From assembly GCA_007570785.1 (NCBI GenBank), contig ML664183.1, positions 15,374,204 to 15,438,203 of the forward strand: a stretch of 64,000 nucleotides of DNA, written 5' to 3'. Both the position numbers and the translations under genes were made by a program. Position 1 is the first letter of the stretch; each line of letters begins with the position of its first letter. Below are positions 38,112-49,400 of the stretch, piece by piece. This DNA comes from Antilocapra americana. Lineage: Eukaryota > Chordata > Mammalia > Artiodactyla > Antilocapridae. The notes beneath the pieces are model-generated. The model did not search any database and had not been told where the DNA came from. It saw only the letters and a program-made list of their open reading frames with translations.

Positions 38112-38744
38112 AAAAAAGTGATTATCTAATATTAAATTATTAAGTTATAGATTCTCTCCTAAGCTTTGTCAATAAAGGCTTTTTATATACAAATGACCTG
38201 TAAGCAGTTTTCATTTTCAGTGTTTGCTTGGTTTTTATGTTTGCTGTTTGTTTTGGTGAGATTGGGGGTAAGGTGGCTAGAATTAAAATGGTATGGAAGA
38301 GGGAAAGGATGTGAAGGTGAAGTGTCTCTTAAACTAAATTAATCATCAGTGGAATTAGCGTCTCAGAGCTACTTTCCAAAGTCCGTGGTTTGGCGGTTCA
38401 AGGCAAGGTTTGCTTTCTTTTTCGAAGAATTTATTCCAAATCTCTGATTTTTAACATCCAACTCATAAGACTATTGAGTCCCTTGATTTCTTGGGTCATT
38501 CTCTCCAGTGGTTTCAGAGCAGCTGTTAATCCCTATCCCTTTCACAGTTCCTTCCAGGGAGTTTGGAACTCTGTGAAAGTGTTGGGTGACCTATGACTGT
38601 AGAACATCTGTCTTTCATGTGATTCTCTGTGGCATTCTCCTAGTTTCTGTAAAGATTGGTGCTATCTCCCTACATTCTTCATCCCAAATTTTACAACTAT
38701 CTAGAAAATATTGTATAGTATATTGTATTCTAGAACCAGACATC

Positions 38745-38815
38745 CAGGGTTTGAATCCTTTTTCCACCTCTTATTAGCTATATGACCTTGGGCTTACTTA
38801 ATATCTTCAAATTTC
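38745..38815 (+). repeat. MIR SINE fragment
   Basis: GGGTTTGAATCC, then TATGACCTTGGGC, in MIR order. Confidence 0.55.
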
Positions 38816-38834
38816 AGTGTATTCATATGCAATC

Positions 38835-39107
38835 TGCTGCTGCTGCTGCTAAGTCGCTTCAGTTGTGTCCAACTCTGTGCGACCCCATAGACGGCAGCCC
38901 ACCAGGCTCCCCCATCCCTGGGATTCTCCAGACAAGAATACTGGAGTGGGTTGCTATTTCCTTCTCCAATGCATGAAAGTGAAAAGTGAAAGTGAAGTCG
39001 CTCAATCGCATCTGACTCCTAGTGACCCCATGGACTGCAGCCTATCAGGCTCCTCCGTCCATGGGATTCTCCAGGCAAGAGTACTGGAGTGGGGTGCCAT
39101 TGCCTTC
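38835..39107 (-). mobile_element. Two consecutive Bov-tA SINE units with (CTG)n
   Basis: Reverse Bov-tA with CTGCTGCTGCTGCTG start, a linker AGTGAAAAGTGAAAGTGAAG and a second unit ending GGTGCCATTGCCTTCTC. Confidence 0.87.
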
Positions 39108-39952
39108 TCTGACTCATATGCAAAAGGAAATAACAAAAATGTTTATCTATAGGGATTTTGTTAACATTTGATAAGTTTAATACATGCAATGCTCTTAGAA
39201 CAGCATGTGGTACACATTATAGTCTATGTAGCTATGAGTTAGCTATGGCTCTTCACGTGTCACTAGAGTCTAATATGTGGCTGAACTAGCATTCTCTCCT
39301 TCCCAGGGCTTGGCTCCAATCTGGTGGTGTTAGGGACATGTTTGGAGGAAACTGACCTATAGGCGCACTTCTGAACTTGGGAGTACTCATCTCTCTCTTC
39401 CTTTACCCTCAGCCCATCTTACCCTTTGACGTTGGAAGAAGCTTAGATAGGTGTCGCTCTTCCTGAAGGACAGGAGAGGCCAGTGTCCTCAAGTGTCTTC
39501 AGTGTTCAGTCCAAGAGACATCGATCCATGCTTGCCCTTCAGAGTTTACCCACGAGGCACCTGTGGGCTCCCATGAGATATGGCTTCCCCAAGCTGACAG
39601 GTCTCACCTTCATTATTCTGTTGCTTACTCTACTTAGGCCATCATAATAGGCAATATTAGGAAGATTCTAGTTAATCACTTACAGAGGACCCCTAAGTTC
39701 AGAGCAAATAGAGGAATATATACATGGCATTTCTGTGCATGTTCCTAGTAATTAGATCTCTTTTTTAATTCCCTTGAAGTACAATAAAATGCTTTATGAA
39801 CACACTTATCTTAGAAATAAGACACTGCCAGAGAGGGTGGGAGTTGTTTGGGGTAGGACAGGTATGTGTGGCTTGATCACAGGACAAGAGAAAACTAAGG
39901 CGCAAAAGAAGCCACATCTCAGTGATCCAGAGAACTTTGCCTAAGAAGACAA

Positions 39953-40024
39953 TTGCAGAGGAACAAGAGGCTGTGGTCCTGGGAGAGAAGTGGGAGAGAG
40001 GAGTGGAGAGGTAAGATCTTCCCC
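39953..40024. repeat. 72-bp direct repeat, copy 1
   Basis: Begins TTGCAGAGGAACAAGAGGC; matches 40790-40861 with about four substitutions. Confidence 0.85.
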
Positions 40025-40137
40025 AAACCTCTGATTCTACATTATTCTTGCTTATTCCTTGTTATTTCCCCTAACCTTGTTATTCAGAGAGCTTCCACAG
40101 GGTAAAAGTTGTATGCAAACTTGGGCTCTTGGTGGGA

Positions 40138-40252
40138 CTTCCCTGGAGGTTGAGTGGTTAAGACTCTGCACTTCCGCTGCAGGGGGAATGGGTTTGATCT
40201 CTCCTTAGGGAATTAGGATCCTGCATGCAGAGCCAAAGAAACCACAACCACC
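40138..40252 (+). mobile_element. CHR-type SINE
   Basis: GGACTTCCCTGGAGGTTGAG then GGTTAAGACTCTGCACTTCC. Confidence 0.83.
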
Positions 40253-40519
40253 AAGACTTGAGCACTATTAACTTTCACCTACCACATAGTTTCCCTTAGG
40301 ATTTCTACTTACAAATGGAACATTTAGACAAGGCCTCCCACTGAAGTTACAGTTGTTTCCTTACCTAAATGATTCTCAGAACTAGGTGGGTGCTTTATAA
40401 ATATACAGGACCCACCCCTGGAGGTTCTAGTTTAGTAGGTCTATAATGGGACCTGGAAATTTGATTTTTTTTAAAAACTACACCAGTGGTTCTGATTTAG
40501 GTTTATGAACCACTAATGG

Positions 40520-40732
40520 GCTTCCCTAGTGGCTCAGACAGTAAAGAATCTGCTTGCAATGCAGGAGACCTGGGTTAGATTCCTGGGTCAGGAAGATTCC
40601 CTGGAGTAGAAAATGGCAACCCATTCCAGTATTCTTGCCTGGAAAATTCCATGGACAGAGGAACCTGGCAGGCTACAGTCCAAGGGATCGCAAAAAGTGG
40701 GACACGACTGAGTGACTGACACTTTCACTTTC
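40520..40732 (+). mobile_element. BovA2 SINE inside a MER5-like remnant
   Basis: Forward BovA2 flanked by AACCACTAAT on the left and AACCACTGAT on the right, inserted in a hAT remnant at about 40370-40518. Confidence 0.88.
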
Positions 40733-40789
40733 ACAAACCACTGATAAACTGGAGAGAGAGTGGACTGTAAATTAGGTCAGATCTGGTTT

Positions 40790-40861
40790 TTGCAGAGGAA
40801 CAAGAGGCTGTGGTCCTGGGAGAGAAGTGGGAGACAGGAGTGGAGAAGTAAGATCCTCCCC
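40790..40861. repeat. 72-bp direct repeat, copy 2
   Basis: Partner of 39953-40024 at a distance of 837 bp in the same orientation. Not a repeat family I recognise. Confidence 0.85.
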
Positions 40862-42611
40862 TTGTGTGATTCTGATTGTTATTTAACTAACTTCTGAGGA
40901 GTTGCTCTATTCATTTGCAGTGTTGATACAGTTAAATAAGGTAACATATTAAAGTACCTTTTAATGAATGCAAAGCAGTTATTTTGATATGGGCCTCTAC
41001 CATTACAGACACATATATTTGTACAAGCTGACCACATGGGTAATTTGTCTTTTGATGTCCAAGTCATCTCATACTCACTTTAATCATCTCCCTTTGTCAC
41101 TTTGAATTTGGACTTGTCTGGTTCAAGTCCTGTAGACCTCATGGCAGCTGTGAATAAGCTGGCAATGGCTTCATCCGGGGCTGCTCAGCTCTGTTGAATA
41201 TAGGTCATGATTCCGGTCATCACAGTCATCTCTGATACTTCAGATACATTCACAAGCTGTAATGCCTCTGGTTATTCAACTATTTCTTAAAGTTGTCTGA
41301 ATCATAGTTGGTGGCAGTCACTACCACGTGAGTATAACTTCTTCCCTTGGTTCACCTTCCACACACCCCTGCCCCTACCAGGCTGCCTTCAGTGATGCTG
41401 AGAACAGATCTGAGGGGATAAAGAAGAATAAGAGGACCAGACTTAAAACAGAAAAACTAAAAACCAATAGAAAAGTTTACTGGGGCCTTAATTACTGACT
41501 AGAGTTTAAATGACTAACTCCTTTTGGAAATACTTTACTTGCTACAGAGAAATATATGGAGTGGGGAAGGAGGCACAATTTGAATCTACGTACTTTCAGT
41601 ATTTTTGGCTGTCCGTGTTCCAATCCTGATTTTCTTGATAGTTCCACTCCTACCACTAGTAGTCCATATGCTTCCAGGGAAGTCAACTTTCTCTTCATTC
41701 CTGGTTTTCTATGTCAGCTATGTCTCAGGCCTAACTAATGAACATGGTCTTTTCTTCTTTGGCCAGGATGACTTACTTGAAAATGGTTATGTAACCCAAG
41801 ATGGCCCCATCAGAGCAAACCTGGCATTCTCAGATGGTTGTGGGAGGTGATGCACACTTTTCCACTTCATAGAGACAAGAGTGCATGTGGTCCCCATATG
41901 AGGATCACAGAGGTAGTTTTCTCAGAATGAAGCCAAATTTGATAATTGGGTACTGAGAAGGAGAGACTGTGACTTTGTCTTGATCACACTCTTTGAGATC
42001 AAGCCTTGTTTGAAAACATGGTGTACTGGTTTCTTATTAAAGACAGCTTAACTTGGGTTTTCTATTGTCTGTTCTGCTACTTGCAATGGATAGCATATTA
42101 CACACAAACATTTCCTCAACTATTTCTTGAAGAGATAAGGATCATCTGAATTGAAGTGCTGAATGTGACCAAGTAACATAAAACACTCTCAAAAGCCAAA
42201 TGCTCAGGGATAGGATATGAAAAGCATGCCTTAAAATGGCGTGTGTGGAAAAAAACTACACATAAGTAGGTAGTAAGTGGATATTATTTTGCCTAAATTA
42301 ATATACATATAATCCCTAGAAAAAACAAGGGATCATTCTACCAGAGTCCTAAAGCCTCATTTTAGGTATGAAGTTAAACCCAGGCAAAGGATAAGGACAA
42401 TTTGGAGAGAATTCAAAATAAACATGATGAGGAAGAGATTTCAATATGTCTTATGAGGGTGGGTAGAAGAAAACTGCATGTTTATCTTAAAGAAGTTTCA
42501 GGGGACACATGGCCATTGTCTTCAATTACTTTAAGATATATGTAGTAGACTTTTGGTTTTTGGCTATTCAGCATTACTTGACTCCCAACAACAGCCATAT
42601 GTACTTGGTGA

Positions 42612-42617
42612 TTTATT
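42612..42617 (-). terminator. IFIT5: Candidate IFIT5 polyadenylation signal (distal)
   Basis: TTTATT on the + strand, i.e. AATAAA on the - strand, 2.4 kb after the IFIT5 stop and at the end of a repeat-poor AT-rich region. Nearer candidates exist at 44514-44519, 44296-44301 and 44178-44183. Confidence 0.3.
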
Positions 42618-45047
42618 TGTCCCTTCAAATTTATCTGAAATTAGTGCTGTCCCTGAACTATTAAAAGTACATTGGCCCCTATATTCTCATTTTTGCCTAG
42701 GTCATTTTAGTTGAGTTTTCTGATTTGCAGTCAAGAGTTTTAACTAATGCAAAATGTCACCTTTAGGAAGGCTTAGATCTTTGAGGTCCCTATAGGTGAA
42801 AATGTGTAGACTACAGGCTAGATATCTTCCGTTAAATGGAAGAAACAAATTTCAAAGAATAAGGACTATCTGAAGATGAAATTATCATTTAGGAAGATAA
42901 GTCAGTATTTAAATTTTGATGGTTAATTAATAAAGGTGAAGTTTGAGATTTTTTTTAAATAAGAGCCTATGAAAGTATCTCTAAATACTTATAAATTTTA
43001 AGTAGGCAAGCAAAATTATTGACAAAATTTAAAGTTAATTAACTTTAGGTTAATACAGAGTTGTACTTTTCATATGATTTTATACTTTTATACTGATTTT
43101 ACACTTTCTTAGTATGTTATGCTTCTTATATATTTCAAAATTTTTGTTATCTAGTGGATTTTAAAGTCACTTAATAGACCTAAAAGTCTAATGTTTAAAT
43201 ATAGAGGTTTATAGTTGTATCTTTGTTCTGATATCACAACTGTAATTTTATTGATTGTGAAGTCTCTACTTGGGAACACAGACTTAATCATAGTATTATT
43301 CTCAATGGGGAAAACTGAATTACTGCAAAATAAAACATTTGCTACAAAACAGGCCAAATACTTCTACTGATAGGTTAGGACTTCAGTCCTAAATTATTTA
43401 AATACATAAAATCATTCCTTGCCTATTCTTCCTTCTTGAATACACAAATGAAAACAGCAAAATAAATAAAAACAGCAGGGGCATAAGTAAAACAAACATC
43501 TAAAAATTTAATTCAAGAGATATACTGAAGTATTTAGGTATGTTTGAATGTGCATAGAAAAAATATCTGGAGGGATACATATCAAATTATTAACAGTTTA
43601 CCTTGGGCATGTGGCATTGGGGTAGAGTGAAGGCAGTGCTCTTATTTTTAAATTCTTACAAGTCTGTATTTTGTGAAATTTTACAATGAGAAGTTATTAC
43701 TTTTATAATAAAGAAAACCATAATAAAAATTTAAAAAATAAACATAGTAAGAAAAAGTAAAAAACACACATATATACAGTAGTTTTAAGAGCTTCATTGT
43801 AGGTACAGAGAATTAAATCATATGGCACATTTTCCCACTAATACTGTGGTGGTAAATATAACTGCATACTTTTAGCAACATCTCAATTTGAAAAGTCCTC
43901 TGGGATAACAGCCCTTAAGCAGTGACCCTTCACGGTGAATATTAAAACTGAAAACGGGGTTTAACTGTTTCTAGAGGATCTACAGGAAAACATGTCAACC
44001 TGAAAACTTCAGACAAAAGGAAAAGGTTCACAGAAGTAACTCTGGGCCACTAAAACAGCTAACCAAAGGTCAGAAATGGTGTATATGAGAATTCTACCTG
44101 GTTCAGGCCCAAAACTAAATCACTGAAATTTTGGTAATTTAGGGAAACAGGTTAGGGGTATCTATTTTACCCATTTGTTTATTATTTCTCCCAAATTCTC
44201 AATTGGTCTGCTTTTTAATCTCAATGATTTTACCCTAAAAATACTGCAATTTTAATGGGAAGGAAATAAATTAATTCCATCTAATTAGCTTTAGGTTTAT
44301 TCTTCCAGTTAAAACAACTAGAAAAAAATTGAGACTAATGATTTTCCCATCCTTGTTTTTTTTCTCATCACTATTTCTAGCTACTTGATGAACATTCTGG
44401 GAATTAATACTTTGGATTTCTCATGAGTCCCTGAAGTTCTGTATTTGGGAAGTTCTTTTTTCTCATGTTCTAATTTTTCCTCCTTTTATCAAAGTCATCA
44501 GGGATGACAAACTTTTATTATTATAAACTTTTTTCTTCCAACAAAGAGGATTCTTTAGATAACTTTCAGGCTCGTGGTTAAATATCCTCATCAAAGTCAG
44601 AACATCTGTAACTTGAAGTTTCCATCTTTGTAAGCTACAAGTTAAGTGCTTAAATGATATAATTTTGCACTCCTGAAAGAGTGCTCATGACTTAGGTGTC
44701 AAAAGCTTGTGTAGGATTAAAGTTAGACATAAATAATATGGAAAATTTGACAAAACAATCAGAAAATTATTATAACTAGCACAGATAAAGGATATAAAGT
44801 CATAATGACCATATGATTTTTAAAAGCTACAACAGCTGAAATTTTGCTGTTTCTCAATGGAAAATTTTTTAAAAAACAACAAAAGATACATCATAATGTA
44901 TATAAAGTATTTAGCATGATGCAAGGTACACAGTAACCATTCAATAAAAGTTAGGTCTAAATGAACAATGGCTTAAAGCAATAAACAAAACTATAAGAAC
45001 CCAAAAAGGAGAGGAAAAGCTTCGAAGTAATTTCCTAGAGTGTGTAC
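42618..45047 (-). other. IFIT5: Probable IFIT5 3' UTR
   Basis: AT-rich stretch with almost no young repeats directly after the IFIT5 stop codon. Four AATAAA motifs on the - strand (42612, 44178, 44296, 44514). No other coding frame is convincing. Confidence 0.4.
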
Positions 45048-46491
45048 TTAAATGGAAAGTCGAAGCTCACAGAGAGCAGTAAGAAATTCTGCATTTTCTG
45101 GATCTATCTTTTGGGCCCTTTCATAGTACTCAGCTGCTTGCCTCTTTTCTCCTTCTAGCTTGTAAACAAACCCTAGGGCACTTAAACTCTGCACATCTGA
45201 AGCATTGTACCCAAGTCTCTTAGTAGCCAATTTCTTCAGAGCACTTGTCAGTTTAGGACGCAGAGATGACCTGTCTTTGACCTTTAAGGCTTCTAAATAA
45301 TGATGGATGGCAGTATTTTCTGATTTACGGTGAAATTCCTGAAAGCGGCCATAGTGGTAGTGGATCTGATGTTTGTGATCATCAGTTATGTTCTCCAGAC
45401 GAAGAGCTTTCTGAAAAATGTCTTCAGCATTGCTATACTGGCCTCCCTCAGCATACATGTTGGCCAGGTCCGTGTAGGCAAATGCAAACATAGAGTCTCG
45501 CTCCACAGCTGCTTTGAAATGAGATATAGCCGAGGTAATCAGCTCATCAACTTTCAGTTTATCCTTTCCTTTAGGTCTGTTGCGAGTGGCCTTCTTGATT
45601 TGGATCATTTGTGCCCTATAGCAAAGTCCCATTTGGTGATGCAAGAAAGAAGAGGTTGGTGTCACCTCCAAGGCCTTTTTCAAAAGTTCTAGAGCTTTGT
45701 CCCAGGAATTTTTTCTCCTATAGAATTTGGCTGCATAACGAAGGACATAAGGTTGGGCTGATATCTGGTCCAGGATTTCTTCAATATACTTTTCCCCCTC
45801 AGCTTCTGCATGTACATCTTGAAGCTTCAGTGCAAGAAAAACCTTAATGTAGGAATTATCTGGGTTTAGGGTGACAGCTTTCCTCAGGGGGCCCAGAGAA
45901 AAGCTCTTTATAGACCCTTCTCTGTCAGAATCATCCAGCCGATACACTGTGATGGCATAGCCGATGTTAAATTCTGGATTGTCTGGTTCTGCTTCCAGAG
46001 CCTTCTCAAAAGCAGCTTTAGCCTTTTGGTAATACTTTCCTCCAAATTTCAAGAGTGCCCACCCTTTCTCACAGTCAATCTCTGGACGCTCCAACTTGTA
46101 GTTAGAAGGACTGGACAATTTCTTGCAGACGTTCCCTATCTTGTCTATATACTTCTGAGCTTCTTTAAGCTGATCCATGTAATAATAAACCCAGGCATAG
46201 TTTCCCCAAGTGACCAAACTTCGTACTTCTTCTTTGTCTGAGTGTTCTCGCTGTATAATTTCTTCTGCTTGTTTCAAGCACTCTAGCGCATCTTCATTTT
46301 GGCCCTTAAGGTGTTTCACATATGCCAATAGGTTATAAAGAGTGAGTCTGGATTTTGTGGTAAGAAATTCAAGCTGTTGCCCAATAGTATCTTCTACATC
46401 AAACAGATCGATGTCTTCCTTAAGTAAATTCCATGTGAAGTGACATTCTAACTCCAAAAGAACGGTCTTCAAGCAGTCCTTAGGAATTTCA
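45048..46491 (-). CDS. IFIT5: IFIT5 coding exon 2 (residues 2-482)
   Basis: The acceptor on the - strand reads TTTAACAG, ending at 46492; the first base at 46491 completes the Ser-2 codon with AG from exon 1. The stop TAA is at 45048-45050. An ORF opened at the TTG at 46472 would begin at residue 9; the true reading frame extends through Ser-Glu-Ile-Pro-Lys-Asp-Cys to the splice site. Confidence 0.95.
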
Positions 46492-49400
46492 CTGTTAAAG
46501 ATAAAAACACTTTTTTAATTTCTGAAGAAATAAAATAATAAAACTTTAAATCTTAAATACAATTCTTTGCTTAACAACCAATTTTATCTACTTGATTTTA
46601 TAGTTAAAGCACTAGGCTTCTGTAAGTTTATACTAGTTTCCTCTGTGTATAGTTATGTTCTAGAAATATTCCATTAAATTCACATTATTTATTGCAAAAC
46701 CAATTCTGGAGAGAACAGCATTTTTTATCTTACAAGGTATCTATTTCCTTTAGGCAGTCACTAACCCCCAAGGAACACCTGTTTTTAGAGAGGAATTTAA
46801 ATTATTTTATTTACTAGCTATGAAAATTAATAATATATATATATATACAGTTAATAAATAACAGAAATTTCATTTCTGTATTATGAGTAATGAAGGAAAA
46901 GAGGAGAAAGTGAGAAATAAGAAAAAGAAATACACTGAAGGAGACAGAGAAGCCACATGAAAACATAATTTTTGCAGAGAAAGAAAGGGAACTCCACATA
47001 GAAAAAAGCAGAGTCAGATAGGAACAGGTACACCAAGAGATGGGAAGAAGTATATGTTTGAGAAATAACAAAGATTTAAAGAAAATGAGGAAAGGGCAAG
47101 AGGAGGCTTAACAGGTTTTGATGTTAAGTGCCACATCCTTCTGACCTTTAGGGCTGTGGGCAACAATAAAGGCTGTCACCTGTTACGGCCCTTAACATTC
47201 ATGTCACAAATATTTGTTAAACTCCCTTTGTGGAGCACAGTGCAGTTTCTTTAGGGCCTAGTTCCATCTCTGAAACCAGGAAGATGAAGAGGAAGGAGTG
47301 GTTAGGAAATATTTACTCATTACTGATATAGGCTTTTATGTGCAAGATCTTCTGAATAACCCTGGCGGTGTAACTGTGAAAAAGACACAGGCCTGCGTAT
47401 ACAGAGCTAATAAGTACACAGCCAATTACAAATCAGCATTCCAGTACAGTGCCATGGAAGTGACTCGGTAAAGGCACACAGTCCAGTGCTGTAGACATCT
47501 GGGGCTTTGATTTGGTGGAGCAGCATCTTCCCCTCGTCTCAATCCATGTGATTTGAGACAGGCTGCCTACACTTCCTCCAGCATGTGTGAAGGCACACAA
47601 TATTCCAGCCATTCCCTGGCCCCAGTGATTTATTCAGATTTATCTAATTAAAAAATAATTTTGCTGAAATGGGGCTTTACTGGAACTCCCTCTCTTTCAA
47701 AAATTTTAAGCTGTAGAATATAAGCTGGAGTTGCTGGGAGCCATCTTTCCAAACTCCTGGGGACAGCCTGCCTAAGAGAGACTCAAACATAGAGGAAACC
47801 AGAGCTTAGGAATAAAGACAGATTGCTTGTGATGTTGACTAAATTCCTGAAACCAGGTATTGCCTGGATCACCCTGTCAATCCCTGTACTTCTACTTTTT
47901 TAAGGAAATAATCTCTCTTTTCTTAAGGCAGTTTGAACTGGATTTCTCCTGTCTGAAGCTGACAAATTCCTGATTAATATACCTAATTTTGTTTGTTTTG
48001 CTTATGATAGTAGTGAGGCAGTCAGGAAAGACTTTCTAAATCTAGTATTGGACATAGTTAAGGGTCACAAGAAATTTACAGAACAAAGTTGCTTAAGGCT
48101 TCTCTTGAAGAGGGAAATATTTTTAATTACTGGATAGACAGTGTGTGTGTATTTATTTCCCTTTCTGCCGCACACAGGACCCTTTTCCTTATATGTATGT
48201 ATGCATATTTGTATAAATATTTATATCAAGAAACATTTATTGATCACGTCATGTCATACGTGCCAGGCAAGATGCTAGTTGTAGTGGATATAGTAATGAG
48301 CAAGATAGGTAAAGGCCTTTTCTTCATGGTAATTCCATTATAGGAGAGGAAGGAACAATAGGGGTTGACAGAAAATAAACATGTAAACAAATCAATGGAC
48401 AACGTAATTCCATATATCAATGAGTGTTAAGAAAAAAATCAGAGTAATGGGATTGTGTGATGGTGTACTTCAGTACACTTTTTATTCTCTCACTCTGTGA
48501 ACTCTTCTTAGGAAAGTACTGTGCTTAGTTGCTCAGAGGTGTCCGCCTCTTTGCGACCCTATGGACTGGAAGCCCGCCAGGCTTCTCTGTCATGGGATTC
48601 TCCAGCTAAGAATACTGGTGTGGGCTGCCATGCCCTCCTCCAAGGGATCTTCTCAACCCAGGGATCGAACTCAGGTCTTCTGCACTGCAGGCGGATTCCT
48701 TACCATCTGAGCCACCAGGGAAGCCCTAGGAGAGTAGAGGCCTTACTTATTCTCATAATTCTGGTCTTGGCTCAAATCTCAGCTCTTCAAAGAAGTTGAC
48801 CCCTGACCACCATAGCTTAAACTGCACCTCCACTTGCCTGCCATCCTAAAGTCTAGTCTATCACATTTTCCTATTCTTCATGGCACTTTTATCAATATTT
48901 TCTGGGAGCTGGGGAGGAGGGGAAATGCGCTTTGAATCAAAATGAGATTGAGGTTTTAAAATGAATTGGGCTGAGTTTTAGGAACTGGAAAGAGGCTGCC
49001 CTAATAGCCAAAAGTGGCAGAAGAGTTAGAGAACTGGATTAATTAACAGAATTAGTAGTAGTGATCAGAAAAATGAAACCACTTCATATTTATAATCTAA
49101 CAGTATACTTCATGAAATGTTTCCCAATTTTTATAAATACTAAATTTAAATATTAATAGCTTACTTAATAATATATTTAGATATTTAGCAGACATGTTCA
49201 CTTGTTAATTTTATAATTTTTTTCTTATTTATTCTCTTTCTTTTATCATCTGTGTGTACATATAAACATATATATATATATACAGGTCCCACATTTTAGC
49301 AATTGCAGTTTCTAGACCAGAGCTTTCCAACAGAACTTCCTGCCAAGATGCAAATGTTCTTACCTATGCTGTACAGTATGGTAGCTACCAGCCACACATG

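Larger units (their letters stand above)
31626..42611. other. SLC16A12-IFIT5 intergenic region
   Basis: About 11 kb between the two 3' ends: SINEs, one BovB tail, an N gap, a long pyrimidine tract and a 72-bp direct repeat. Decayed coding-like text on the - strand at about 41087-41330 is the only hint of a gene remnant. Confidence 0.75.

Noticed and set aside
45330..45692. 120-codon + strand frame inside IFIT5
   Set aside because: Antisense shadow of the IFIT5 coding exon, which has full-length family similarity on the - strand.
45048..46491. Alternative assignment to IFIT1, IFIT2 or IFIT3
   Set aside because: The 482-residue length, near-identity to human IFIT5 throughout and position next to SLC16A12 all favour IFIT5.
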